From Vespula vulgaris (lineage: Eukaryota; Arthropoda; Insecta; Hymenoptera; Vespidae): DNA of 64,000 bases. Below the pieces are notes generated by a model. That model made no database searches. It was not told the origin of the DNA and saw only the letters and a list, made by a program, of their open reading frames with translations. Made by a program: the position numbers and the translations under genes. The stretch is taken from positions 1,969,501-2,033,500 of the forward strand of contig NC_066601.1 of NCBI RefSeq assembly GCF_905475345.1. The letters are read 5' to 3'. Position 1 is the stretch's first letter; every line of letters begins with the position of its first letter. Below are positions 36,357-47,430 of the stretch, piece after piece.

Positions 36357-36747
36357 TTCCAATGAAAAGAGTCGATCAGAATTATTTTATAAAATCAAAT
36401 AATCTTTTTTGGAAAAACTCCGAGACAGGTAATTTTGAACGAGACAGATCCTTATCATATATTCACCTATTTTGATTTAATCTTTTAAGGATTGGTGATA
36501 ACCCTCTGTTAAAAATAATAAAAGAAATAAATGGTAACAGAAGTCAAGTGACGTGCCATTTGATTCTTTTTACAACAAAGCAGTTCTTTTCTTTTCATTT
36601 TTTTAAATTTTGCAGACAATAAATTCACGAGTGAATGCATTTCGAATTGCAGGTTGATAACAAGTTTTATTTTATTAAATATCTGGAACCTGCATCGCCA
36701 TGTATGAATAAATTCTGCGTGTATGAATAGTCTTTGTTCTCCTCAAT
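35223..36747. other. AT-rich gene-less stretch
   Basis: TA-rich sequence at about 35880-35945, (CA)n at about 36298-36310 and (TA)n at 36321-36353. The 140-codon plus-strand frame at 35733-36155 is Tyr/Ile-rich and has no domain. Confidence 0.6.
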
Positions 36748-36767
36748 GGGTAACAAAAGTATTGGAC
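36748..36767. mobile_element. Tc1-like end remnant
   Basis: GGGTAACAAAAGTATTGGAC resembles the CAAAAGTATT(C/T)GGAC-type termini of insect Tc1-like elements. No partner end and no transposase frame was found nearby. Confidence 0.3.
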
Positions 36768-36909
36768 CATGTTTTTTTTACGAATTACACGGAAGAAATA
36801 TATTTTTGTTTATTTGAGAGTTAGATGTAAAAATCATTGAAAATCATCCGAATAAGCTAAGCGAAATGTATCTTTTTCGACACGATATGATTTTCTTCTA
36901 AAATATAAG

Positions 36910-37215
36910 GCCCGATATGCAATAAATCATTATTATTATTATTATTATTATATTTAACCAGGTCATTAAAATATTTTTATCGAATGTGACTCGCAATGTG
37001 TAATATTATTTACTTTCTTTGTATCAAATAACATAAATATATTTTAATACATATATATATATTATTAATAGAAATATATATATATTTCTATTAATAATAA
37101 ATATATATATATTAAGAGAACTGATCATGATTGGTGAATAACTTGCTTAGATCTATATTAATAGACTTAAAGCATGATACACAATAAACCATGATTATTA
37201 TCATGATTATATTTT
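36910..37215. repeat. Local duplication flanking a 38-bp palindrome
   Basis: The phrase ATGCAATAAATCATTATTATTATT (about 36918-36941) returns as ACACAATAAACCATGATTATT (about 37177-37197). Between them, 37061-37098 is a perfect palindrome: ATTATTAATAGAA, then (AT)6, then TTCTATTAATAAT. Confidence 0.65.
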
Positions 37216-37470
37216 AGTTAGATCTTAACGAGACGAAAGGAAACGAGATGATAGGAATAAGGGATTGGTGGAGTGGGAAGAGCATGTATTTGGCGTTACG
37301 TAACGCAAGCACGAAGTAGGCGAACTACGTTAGAAGACAGTCACGTGCCGTTCATGGCACGGGATGGCTTTACAACTGGCACTAACGAGAAGGCAGCCTT
37401 TGCAAAGCGGCCACTAACGAGATGGTCTGCCTTCGGATGCGGCGCCGTTGACGACGACGAGATTGGCTTG
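37216..37470. other. GC-raised unique block with a bZIP palindrome and an E-box
   Basis: Non-repetitive and CpG-rich. GCGTTACGTAACGC (37293-37306) is a perfect 14-bp palindrome containing TTACGTAA. CACGTG lies at 37342-37347, overlapping a 6-bp hairpin CGTGCC/GGCACG (37344-37361). The plus-strand 105-codon frame beginning at 37273 ends in Lys/Arg/Glu repeats from the adjacent GA tract and shows no known domain. Confidence 0.45.
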
Positions 37471-37474
37471 GGGA

Positions 37475-37660
37475 TCGAAAGAAAAAGAAAAAGAGAGAGA
37501 GACAAAAAGAGAAAGAATAAAAAAGAAAGAGAGAGAGGGAGAGAGAGAGAGAGAAATAAAAAGAGAAAGAAAGGGAGAGAAATAAAATGAGAAAAAATAA
37601 GAGAGAGAGGTAAAAAGAAAAAGAATAAGATAAATAGATAGATAGATAAAGAAAGAGAGG

Positions 37661-37700
<40 letters not shown>
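37475..37700. repeat. ~225-bp purine tract, (GA)n-rich
   Basis: Almost pure A and G on the plus strand, ending in uninterrupted (GA)n at about 37672-37700. Confidence 0.95.
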
Positions 37701-37864
37701 TCAGCTTTCTTTCATCACATCCTTCGATTCTGTTCTAAATGAGATTCGTACGTAGGATGGGCATCAGGAAAATGTCGATCGAGATCGAACGATATCGAAG
37801 TACTCCTTTATTACCTTCGATTACTCTTTTACTTCGTTCTTATCGATTTGATATAGTGCATCTA

Positions 37865-37867
<3 letters not shown>

Positions 37868-37912
<45 letters not shown>
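37868..37912. repeat. (CT)n microsatellite
   Basis: A pure 45-bp (CT)n run, complementary to the (GA)n at 37672-37700 and separated from it by about 165 bp of unique sequence. Confidence 0.97.
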
Positions 37913-37916
<4 letters not shown>

Positions 37917-39649
37917 CTTTTTAATATCATCTTTCAGTAATTTTTTCTTTACTATATACTTTACAAGATCGATGAAATCGTCAAAATTACTTTTTTCTTT
38001 TTTATCTCTTTTTTTTCTTTACTTTTTTTATTTTTTTAATTAGCTAATGGTAATAGAATGGAATTTCTCTGAAATATAATTATCGATCGTTACGATTTTA
38101 TATTTTAATATTCTATTACGTTTATTCATTCAACAGTTTCGCATTTTGAATAAAACTTATTGATCATTAGATAGGCTATCAAAAATTACTATTCTATATT
38201 TGAGATTTGTAGTAATAATGCATTTGAATCGAAGAACCTCTTTGTTGATTTTGATTGATTGCTATTATGTAATTGCTTTATCTATCGAAATATCTTTTTT
38301 TTCCATATTCTTTCTTTGTTTTTTTTTATATATTCATAAACTAATCGAATGGCTTATGATTTCTCTCTAATACTATTATCCGATCGTTATAATTTTATTT
38401 CAAGATTATATCGTACTCGTACACATTTGCATTCGCGATGCAGTTTAATTATAATTAGCTACATGGCATGTATGTATTAAAATTATTATACATTTTTAAC
38501 AGATTTACATTAATAATGATTACTCCAGTTGAAAAAGTTTTTGCGTATATAATAATATTAATGCTTATCGCTTATTTCGCTCGTACGATTTGAATTTAGA
38601 ATGATTAGTTAAAAAAAAAAAAAAGAAAAAAAGAGGGGGAAGAAAAAACAGAAATAAAAAAGAAATTGGAGCAGATACGCTCGTGACGTAAGTTGTACGG
38701 CAACGTGCCTTCGACATTTTCGATATTTTTGCAATACTGATTTCCATTTATGGATCTTTGCCATTAATTATGAATCTTTTTATTCTAATAGAACAGAATT
38801 AGTCTTTTTACGTCAAAGCCGATTTCATCGTACACGTGAGTTAAAAATTTCAATTTGATCGAGATCGTTTCGTAAATTATCTATTTCATTTTCTTTCTCT
38901 CTTCCTTTTTTTTTTATATATATATTTCTGTTGCAAAATACATCTACCTTTACAGTTAACAACAACTACATTTCTAATTAATTATATTCGTTTTTGTTGT
39001 TTCTATATTTTCTTCTTTTTAAAATTTTTCTATTAGTATTATTTATAGAAAGTATATTCGTATATTAAAATAAATTATTTGTTTATCGAATTCAACAATA
39101 ATATAACGATATAATATGATTACTTTATTTATCACGTATTGTATGCATCTCGACAAAAAAAAAAAGATCGAACAAATGTTGATGCTTAAAAATGCATTAT
39201 TAATTCATCATAGATAATATATAAAAGAGCAAGAGAGAGAAAGAAAGAGAGAGAGAGAGAGAGACAATGATACTAATATATTATATTTTATTTCAACAAT
39301 CTCTTTATTAATTAACACTTCTTTCTCTAAATTTATATTCATTATGACATATCAGCCGTTATCAATTTTTAATTAACGATAACTTGATTTTTATAAAAAT
39401 GAATTTTTTCTAATTTAATAATTTTCCTTTTAAAGTTTTTAATTTTTTTCTTCCTTTCAACGAGAGCAAGATAACAAAAATTGACAATTTGTAGAATGTT
39501 GAAACTTATTAAAAAAAAAAAAAATAAATAAAAAAGATTACAAGGATATTTAGATAATTTATTATTATATTATATATACATATAAAAGTTCCTTATATTC
39601 ATTACGCGTACAATCCTCGTGAGTCATTCACACAATTCCGAGATACATG
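37913..39649. other. AT-rich DNA with a weak tandem duplication
   Basis: Segments near 38041 and 38340 are related (GGAATTTCTCTGAAATATAA against TGATTTCTCTCTAATACTAT, then CGATCGTTA and ATTTTAT phrases), suggesting an old ~300-bp duplication. T-rich and GA runs (39226-39264) follow. No gene seen. Confidence 0.5.
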
Positions 39650-39669
39650 TGACGAACGTCATCGATGAC
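39650..39669. promoter_or_regulatory. Overlapping palindromes with CRE-like half-sites
   Basis: TGACGAACGTCA (39650-39661: TGACG and CGTCA around AA) overlaps the perfect 12-bp palindrome GTCATCGATGAC (39658-39669), which contains ATCGAT. The surrounding 39600-39760 is GC-raised and non-repetitive. Confidence 0.3.
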
Positions 39670-39811
39670 CTGCCACGACCATACAAAAACGTCAGCTTAT
39701 TACGAAGTGAGCGTTGCATAAGTTGAGATTACAGGCGATTCACTGTGATCGAACCGTCATATTTTTTTAATGAGACAAGCAATATAACATATGTTATGTA
39801 CTATACACATA

Positions 39812-39842
39812 CAGGGCATCTCTCATTTTAAATGAAAGAGCC
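39812..39842. mobile_element. Transposon-terminus-like sequence
   Basis: CAGGGCATCTCTCATTTTAA is followed by ATGAAAGAGCC, an imperfect inverted repeat around TTTTAAA. Related to the phrases at 5081 and 29941. No full element delimited. Confidence 0.35.
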
Positions 39843-41652
39843 AAATATTTACGATCTTTTAAACAAATGTCTCGAATAAAAATTTTCTACGATTTTCAAG
39901 TGGAAATTTTGTTATCTATTGCAACTATTTAACAGAGAACGCTATTACAAAGATACGAAGATTTTTTTTTTTAATGGAAAATCAATATATTAAGTTCAAC
40001 AAGAGCTATAAAGAATCTAAATGATATCTGATATAGATAGGTAATATATATATATATTTATATGCATGTTTATACACATACTATAATATAATATAATATA
40101 TATATATATATATAAAAACGCATTATAATATACGATGGAATTTTAATATTATAAAACTTATGCAAATACACATATACAAACACACGTATATATTATAAAT
40201 CAGAAAAAGAAAATAATTAAGAAAAAAAAGATTTCTTTATAGAACGATAACATAAAAATCTCGATGGAATATTTTTTTCCTTATCTAAAAGGAATTTGAC
40301 CCTAAGTAAGAAAAGATCGATGATGATGTCTAATAAACTACTAGAAAGTAAGGAGGAGGGGTAGAACGCACGCACCGTTGCATAATCTGGCTTATCGCGT
40401 TTATAATCGTAGTACAAATACTCGACCATCCAGATATCAATTGGAATGGCCTATTATCGAGTTATTTCAATAACAATATGTTTCTAGGAGTTGCGCACGT
40501 GCCTGATAAAACAGATATGTGTCTGTATATAAAAGGCAAAAAAAAATGAAAAAAGCAGAAAAACTAGACCGATTACCTTCAACATCAGGCACGTCCACCA
40601 CGTTTGCTTCGTACTTACGTTTAGGTCTTAATTTTTTAATAATTTTGAAATATTTTAAGATTACTATATATATATATATAGTTAAATTATTACATAAAAT
40701 GTATATATATATATATGCTTTTTTATAGCAGAATTGTAAAATAATTATTGCATCCTTATCAACACTTGTATATCTTTCTTTTTCCTGTATATAAGTGTAT
40801 GTACATAGAAGAAAGAAAATATTCATATAAAATTTCTATTTCATCGTTATTATTTTACAAATTGTAAAAAAAAAGAAATACAAAATTTTCCATCATTTTT
40901 CTTTTCTGCATTTTTCTTTCTATTTGTTATTTGTTTATTAGAACTAGCAGGAAAATAATATCTCTGTAAAAAAACCGTGTATCCCTTCTAAAACTTAATA
41001 TAATAAATATAGCACAGAAAGCAGATACTATCGATTATATAAAAAGCTTTCAGGTCAAAACGATCCAATTTCTCTCGGGGTCAAAAGTCACGGTCACATT
41101 TTCTTATTCTGTTTGGTTAGCTCGAGAAATCGATCTATCCGGAATCGAATAGTACAATACATATATCTCTCTGTATATACATATAATATATATAAAAAGG
41201 ATAGGAAGATAGAGAGATAGAAAGAAAGATAAAGAAAAAGAGAGAGAGAGAGAGAGGAAAAGAGACAGCGATAACGTATTTCATCATTGTTTTAATTTCC
41301 GTCGCGATGATTCTTGCGTTATGCAACGACGATGAGTTTTCAGCACGACATAGTAAAGTCTAAAGTTCATTGGTATGTTACAACCATTCGTAAAGTCCGA
41401 GTGACGTTCGATGACCCTCTTATGTCAAAGGTAAAACATATAACGAGTATTATTGTATAATATAAAGTATCAAATATATTATTTAAGTTAATAATTAATA
41501 ATATTTGTTTTTTTGTTGTCCTTTAAAATATTACGGTTGCTGGAGGGGTGGAAAGAGAAGGTGAAAGGGCGGAAGTTGCTGTTGAATTATTATTGTATAA
41601 TAAATAATTATGGTAAAATAATTATGACATAAAATAAAAGGTATAATAAAAG

Positions 41653-41695
<43 letters not shown>

Positions 41696-42639
41696 GGTAT
41701 AAATGTATGTATGTTATTAATAGTGATGATAATAGTGTTTGTGTGAAGTAGAGATAAAGTAAAATATAATAGCAACATTCAACATGTCTGCACAAAACTT
41801 TATATATCCGTTGATTGTTGATACCATAAATGATGATAATGAAATGTTAAAAATACAAAACAGCTATATATTAATTAAATGTTATTCGTTAATTTAAAAC
41901 GAGTTTATTCATTGATGTAAAACGTATAACGGATATCCGTTTGTTGTTAGGAAGAGCGTATTCATGTTCAATATGAATACATACGTATAACTCAACGTAA
42001 TGACTAAATTATGACGTTAGTAACGCCATCTCTTACGAATCTGTTGAATTGCAAGTCGCGTCATCGATGCATCAATATATAAAAATAAGAGAAAAAAGAA
42101 AAGAAAAAAGAAAGAAAAAAGAACCATGTTTAATTATTTCTTTTCCTAGAAAAATGGAAAAAGAAAGATTAATCCGTGCAAAAAAGAAAAATTAACCCGT
42201 TCAATTATACTACAAAATTCAAATCAATTTCGAATTCTCGATAGGTCGATGCAGTCAAGAAAGAAAGAAACGAACAAACGAGAAAAAAAGAAAAAAACAT
42301 TTTGTTTCTGCGAGAAACAAAGAAACAAGAACGGATCGTAAAGGAATAAAGCAATATTGATCTTCTACGCGATCCCATCTTCTTAAAATCGAATGACGAT
42401 CTTAAAAAAAAAAAAAGGCAAGGAAAAGCAAAAGAAAACAGGAAATCGTTAAGACGATAATTAATAACCATCGTCGTCGATATTGCATCAGGTTTTGTAA
42501 ACAATTAAAACGAAAGGGTTGGGTAAGCGGGGACGAAAGGGGTGTGATTCGGTTTATGAGACGATAAAATCGCAATACGTTTATTTATTTTTTTTTTTCT
42601 TTTTTCTCCGAAGAGCTCATCGTCCTATCGCCGTCGATT
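39843..42639. other. AT-rich gene-less stretch
   Basis: It contains several short (TA)n runs, a TATATAAAAGG TATA-like box at about 40526-40536, GA-rich sequence at about 41210-41265, the (TA)n array listed next, a small complex patch at 42000-42070 with a CGCCATCT motif, and A-rich sequence at 42070-42310. Confidence 0.5.
41655..41692. repeat. (TA)n microsatellite
   Basis: A pure dinucleotide run of about 38 bp. Confidence 0.97.
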
Positions 42640-42960
42640 TTTATCTTGCTGACGGTCGACGAGATATATATACGTGTGCGTGTGGTGTGTACGCGCGCGC
42701 GTGTGTTTTAAAGTGCGTAAACGTATACGTGAGCGTACGTGCGATCAGAAGGTTAGGAGAGTTGGATAGTACGAGGTAGGGGTGGTTGGAGGGGTCGGTG
42801 CTGGGGCTGGGGCTGAGGTCGGGGTCGGAGTGGGGTGAAGGGGGAACAATCGAGGCCCGGGCAATGTTTAATCTTGCATCATGCGCGATGACCTTGCGTC
42901 GTCGGCGGAGGCCGTCGAACTTGTCTCCTTGAGGCGTTCAAGGTCGAGACGCGTGCAACA
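42640..42960. promoter_or_regulatory. GC/CpG-rich island, candidate promoter
   Basis: The most GC-rich stretch in the window. It holds CGCGCGCGTGTG-type alternating sequence near 42692-42704, the G-run cluster listed next, CCCGGG near 42857 and CpG-dense sequence to 42960. It is unlike the AT-rich flanks and has no long open frame. A promoter or first non-coding exon is the simplest reading; strand and gene are unknown. Confidence 0.35.
42779..42844 (+). other. G-quadruplex candidate
   Basis: Seven runs of at least four G lie within 66 bp: 42779-42782, 42791-42794, 42803-42806, 42809-42812, 42821-42824, 42832-42835 and 42840-42844. Several choices of four runs satisfy the usual quadruplex pattern. 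Confidence 0.7.
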
Positions 42961-43404
42961 GAGAGAAATGAAACGAAACTGAACTGAATGGAACGCGAAA
43001 TGTTCAGCGACGACGATGCTTAACGACGATGAACGATGACACACAAATTTTCATGAGAGATCCGTGATATCCGTGTGTAGATCTCTATTCTTGTTGCACT
43101 TATTCGCGTTTTTGGAGTCGTACGTATACGCTTGTAGATGAGTCTGTATGAGACACTATTTTTTCTTTTTTCTTTCCTTCTATCTCTCCTTACTTTTCTT
43201 TTCTTTTCTTTTTTTTTATTTTTTCTTTTTTCATTTCCTTCTATTTATTATTGTTTATTTTTCTACGTCGATTACTACAGGGACAAAGAAACCTCTTCTT
43301 GGTTCTAATTAAACAACCTTCTTGAGCCATTTTTATGGCTTATCGATCGTCCTCGCTGTCTCACGATGATGTGCGACGAACAGGTATATATGTATATATT
43401 TTCT

Positions 43405-43449
<45 letters not shown>

Positions 43450-43988
43450 TTAATTATCTCTCTGTCATAATGTTCGAGTCGCAATTTTCTGATAAAATAT
43501 TATTCATTCGATAAGACCTTAGAAACATATAAGATTTCAACGTCAAAAAGATATAATTTAACGCACGTTTGTGTGCGCGATACTCGCGAAAAGAAATATT
43601 GGAAAGGTCACTTTTTACTTCTTATATTTTTTTTCCTTTTTTTCTGCTTCTTTCTGTTTCTTCTTTTTTTTTCTTTTTCTTTTTTCTTCTTCTCCTTCGT
43701 AATGTTTATCACGTAACCGTCGTTTCTGTAGAAATTTCCGACGAAAATTTACCTCTCGCAATTCTTTTTTTTTCTTTTTTTTTTTTTTCTTTTTTCCTTT
43801 AATTCTTTATCTCGTCTAGCGATAACGTCATACGAAAACGTTACGTGTATTGTGATAGCTACCTCTTACGATTTCGGGGAATTATTTCGAGATATCGATG
43901 ATTTCGCAGTGTTGTAAGAACAACAATTTGTTATCGTGGGAATCATTCGAGATTTTCGAGTTAAATCTTTTCTTTTTTCTTAGTCTTT

Positions 43989-44031
<43 letters not shown>

Positions 44032-44160
44032 TCTCTCCCTCTCTTTCTCTTCTTTACCGATTTCACTATTTTTTCTCGTCGATCTCTTTATTTCTTTCTT
44101 TGTTTCTTTTCTGTTCTTCTTCTTTCTTATTTCTGATTTCTTCGGAAGGAAAAGATCGTG
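42961..44160. other. Pyrimidine-rich gene-less stretch
   Basis: Some complex sequence (42961-43150), then repeated C/T-rich tracts, including (CT)n at 43407-43440 and 43991-44026 and T-rich runs near 43620-43690 and 43765-43800. Frames of 77-87 codons here are Phe/Leu/Ser translations of these tracts. Confidence 0.65.
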
Positions 44161-44167
44161 AAAAAAT

Positions 44168-44175
44168 ATGGCGGC
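44168..44175 (+). promoter_or_regulatory. YY1/Pleiohomeotic-type site
   Basis: ATGGCGGC preceded by AAT gives a good match to the YY1/Pho core (AANATGGCGGC). A single site, in AT-rich DNA. Confidence 0.2.
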
Positions 44176-44688
44176 TATTGCGAAATTCTGTGCAAACTAT
44201 GTCGCATAATAATCTTTAAGTAAATACCAATATAATTTTACGATCGACGATTTAACAAATGTCATCATTTGCCGGTAGATTTGGAAAAGTTTTTTTTTTC
44301 TGTTTTCTTTTTTCGTCAACACAATTTTCTTTGTTTCTTTTCTTAGAACAGTCTTTTTTCGAGTTCGCAATTATTGGTTCACCAATTTTCAGAATAAAAT
44401 GGATTTTAGATTTCATCTTTTACAATTATGGAAATCATCTTTATTACGGTAGGTAATATTAAATGAAAACTGTTATTGTTTATTTATTGTCGCAAAATTA
44501 AATAAAATCAAAATAATAACGAATATAAATAAAACATTATTTTTTCTTAATATCTATTGAAAAAAAAATATTGTTTGTCGATCAGTTAATAGTTAAAAAA
44601 GATTTTTTTGTTCCTTTACGACGAAATGAAAAAAAAAGTAGAAGAAGAAAAAGAAAAGATGGAATGAAAAAAAGAGTAGGTGGTATAA
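44176..44688. other. AT-rich stretch
   Basis: No gene or notable repeat seen. Short A-rich runs precede the inverted repeat. Confidence 0.6.
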
Positions 44689-44747
44689 TAGTCACGTCAG
44701 AATAGATAAATAAATTTATCTGTCCGATCTAAGTTCGGACGTGACTA
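44689..44747. repeat. Nested inverted repeat (cruciform or three-stem fold)
   Basis: The outer arms TAGTCACGTC (44689-44698) and GACGTGACTA (44738-44747) are perfect complements. Inside lie AGATAAAT/ATTTATCT (44704-44721) and GTCCGA/TCGGAC (44722-44740, loop of 7), the latter overlapping the outer arm. It is followed at about 44759-44790 by a GC-raised phrase with TGGCGCCA. It could be a MITE remnant or structured RNA. Confidence 0.6.
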
Positions 44748-44790
44748 AAATCCAGTTCGACTGCCTCTGGCGCCAGGTTTTCTCATACCT

Positions 44791-47430
44791 CTCTTTGGTT
44801 CTATTCTCTTTATGATTATTATGTATCAAAATAATTGTTTTAATATTGTCAACTTTGAATAACAGCGTTTGTTTCATTTTCTATTTTTATTCATTATGCA
44901 TGACTGAGAAAATTCAAATATTTCTTTTTTATTTTATTTTATTTTTTTAATATAGCAGCAACACCGTTTTGAAAATATTTTGACCATTCGTTTCATATAA
45001 CAAATATTTCTAATTAAAATTCCAAAAAGTTCCTAATGAAATTTCGATAATAATCGATTCAATCATTTCGTTAATTTTTATTATTTAAATATTTATTAAG
45101 AAAATTGACGTCATTTTAAAAATCTTCGAACGATCTCTATCTCTCTATCTTTTTCTTTCTCGTTTACAGTTTGAAATTTTAGAAAATATTTCTCGATACC
45201 ATAGATAAATTATGTGAAAAGTTTTGTTAAATTTTTTTCCAAGAAATTTATTGTTACGATCAAACACAAGATAATACGTATGCATGCAAATACATTTAAA
45301 AAAAAACGTCATAACTTATAATTGGCGTTAAACTTCAAATTGAAAAAATATTATACATCGATATAAAAAATTATAATGAACATATGTTCTTCGTAATGAT
45401 GATTAAATTGTACCTAATAAGAGAATATTTATTTACTTACACAAACATACGTTATAGATATGCGTATATATAACTTAGTATGCGTGCATAAAATCTTAGA
45501 CGAGTATTTATTGAAGATTCGTAACGCGTTTTATTATATACGAAAATATTATTTCATTCGTGGCACTTGAATGTTTGAGAAAAAAAAAAGAAAAAATAAA
45601 AAACAAAAGGAAAGAGAAAACGAACAAAGAAAGAAAATAAAATAAAGATCAATCTACTTGTTCACGATCTCTAATTTTAAATTCTTCTTATTTTCGTCTG
45701 CTAACACATACTTCAATTCATACAACTTTGAAACTGCTTGAATTCAAATCAATTGTTACATTCGATTTCTATATTTAACGTGATCGCACTTTGATATAAG
45801 AGTAATTGGCGAGAGAAGCGTAAACAATGATTGCGCAACATGACGCAATGATTATCATTGTCTTTGAATATATGCACTAACAAAAACGAACTTTTGATCT
45901 CTTTCTCTCTCTCATTCCAACTCACTTATACGCACATTCTTTTTATATTTATTTGTAACTTTCTTGTGAATGTTCTTGACTAAGGTCAGGTTCATGATTT
46001 TACAAGTTGATTAAATATATATAAAATAAATGAATAATAGCAAGATGTATGAAACAATTCACAACAAATGCGTTAAAAGTTAAAACGATAAAACAAATAT
46101 AATGATAAATAGACTATTTTATTTACAGGTTCGAATAAGTCAAAATGAAAACAATAAAAAAGTTCCTATGTGTTAAAATATAAATGATTTATCTAATGTT
46201 AGTTTCTTGTTTTTTTCCTTCGACGTCGAACACACAAAGCACAAAGCAATCGCACAAAGAAGAATGAATAGAAATTACGCTCGTATATTAAATGATATAA
46301 CGCGGAATAATTATATCATATGTAACGAACGGTTTGTACTTGAATGTTTCATCTCTTTTTCGATCAAATTTCTCTTTTTTTTATTTTTCTCTCGAAGATT
46401 TTTTTCTTTTTGTCTTTTCTTTTTTATTATTTTTGTTTTCCTTTTTTTCAATCTTTTTTTCGTTATTTTTATCTCTCGTGTATATCGCATCGAAGTCTAG
46501 CCTCTTTACGTCACAACGTAAAGGAGAAAAAAAGAAAGGAAAGAAAATAGAGAACAACAAAAACAAAAATAATACTGAGAAAAATTTATGCGATAGATGG
46601 GATAGGAAGGAATATCGATTTCACGTGAAATTCTTTAAATGGTGCGACGATACGCGGAAAACAGACACATTTATTATTTCTCGATATTTCTTTTCCTCGT
46701 TGACGATCTAAAAATTCATGATTGTCATCGTCTTGATTATCACGAAATGCAATAAATTCTAACGTCCAACTTATGTACGTAAGTACTTATTTACGTACGT
46801 ATATATACGTATATATGTATGTATATCTGTGGAAAGACGTAATCGACTTATATTCTTTCATATTAGATTGACTTTAAATTTCGTTTGTATTTATATTATT
46901 AATTACATTTCTACGAATATTTTTACTACAACGTGTTCTTTTAAAAAGTCGATATATATATATAAATATTATAAAAGAAAATGTTGGATAAATATTGTAA
47001 AATAAAAATCAATTGGATTAAGTTGCATTTTCTCTAATTCCCATGATTTTGAAAATAAGCGAATAGAAAATCTATTCTGCGAGATGTAATACGTAAACAT
47101 AATTTATAATTACACACACACATATATTTTTTGTTACTTTATTTTATATTTCAAAAAAAAAGAAACTATTTTAAAAATAGAAAAATAAATCAAAATGATG
47201 TGTAGATTATGAATAAATATAGTTTTGCTTAACATAAAAATTGAATTAACAGATTTTCATTAAAATGTATGAACGAATTGTGGATTCGATATAAAAAAAA
47301 TATTACCAAAAAAAAAATATATATATATATATATATGTACGAACTCTGGACAAAGTATTTCTGTCTTTCTTTAATCTCTCTCCTCGATCTTTTTTTACTT
47401 GGCAAATCTTTTATCAAAAAAAAACGAGCA
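44791..47430. other. AT-rich gene-less stretch
   Basis: It contains T-rich and A-rich tracts, a palindromic GTACGTAAGTACTTATTTACGTAC-like patch at about 46775-46800 and (TA)n at about 47320-47336. The 97-125-codon frames at 46207-46711 are Phe/Lys-rich with no domain. Confidence 0.6.

Noticed and set aside
37273..37590. 105-codon plus-strand frame
   Set aside because: The tail is Lys/Arg/Glu from the GA tract; the first 70 residues match nothing known to me. Kept as a regulatory block instead.
42017..42032. AGATGGCG-like (CTCF-type) motif on the minus strand
   Set aside because: Only a partial core match, as is CCAGATAGCG near 51700; far too short to call an insulator.
44659..44775. tRNA-like reading of the nested inverted repeat (7-nt loop and a GTTCGACT phrase)
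   Set aside because: The loop lacks T at position 33, no acceptor stem pairs, and the T-arm stem does not form.
46207..46711. 97- and 125-codon plus-strand frames
   Set aside because: Phe-rich T-tract translation followed by Lys-rich A-tract; no domain.
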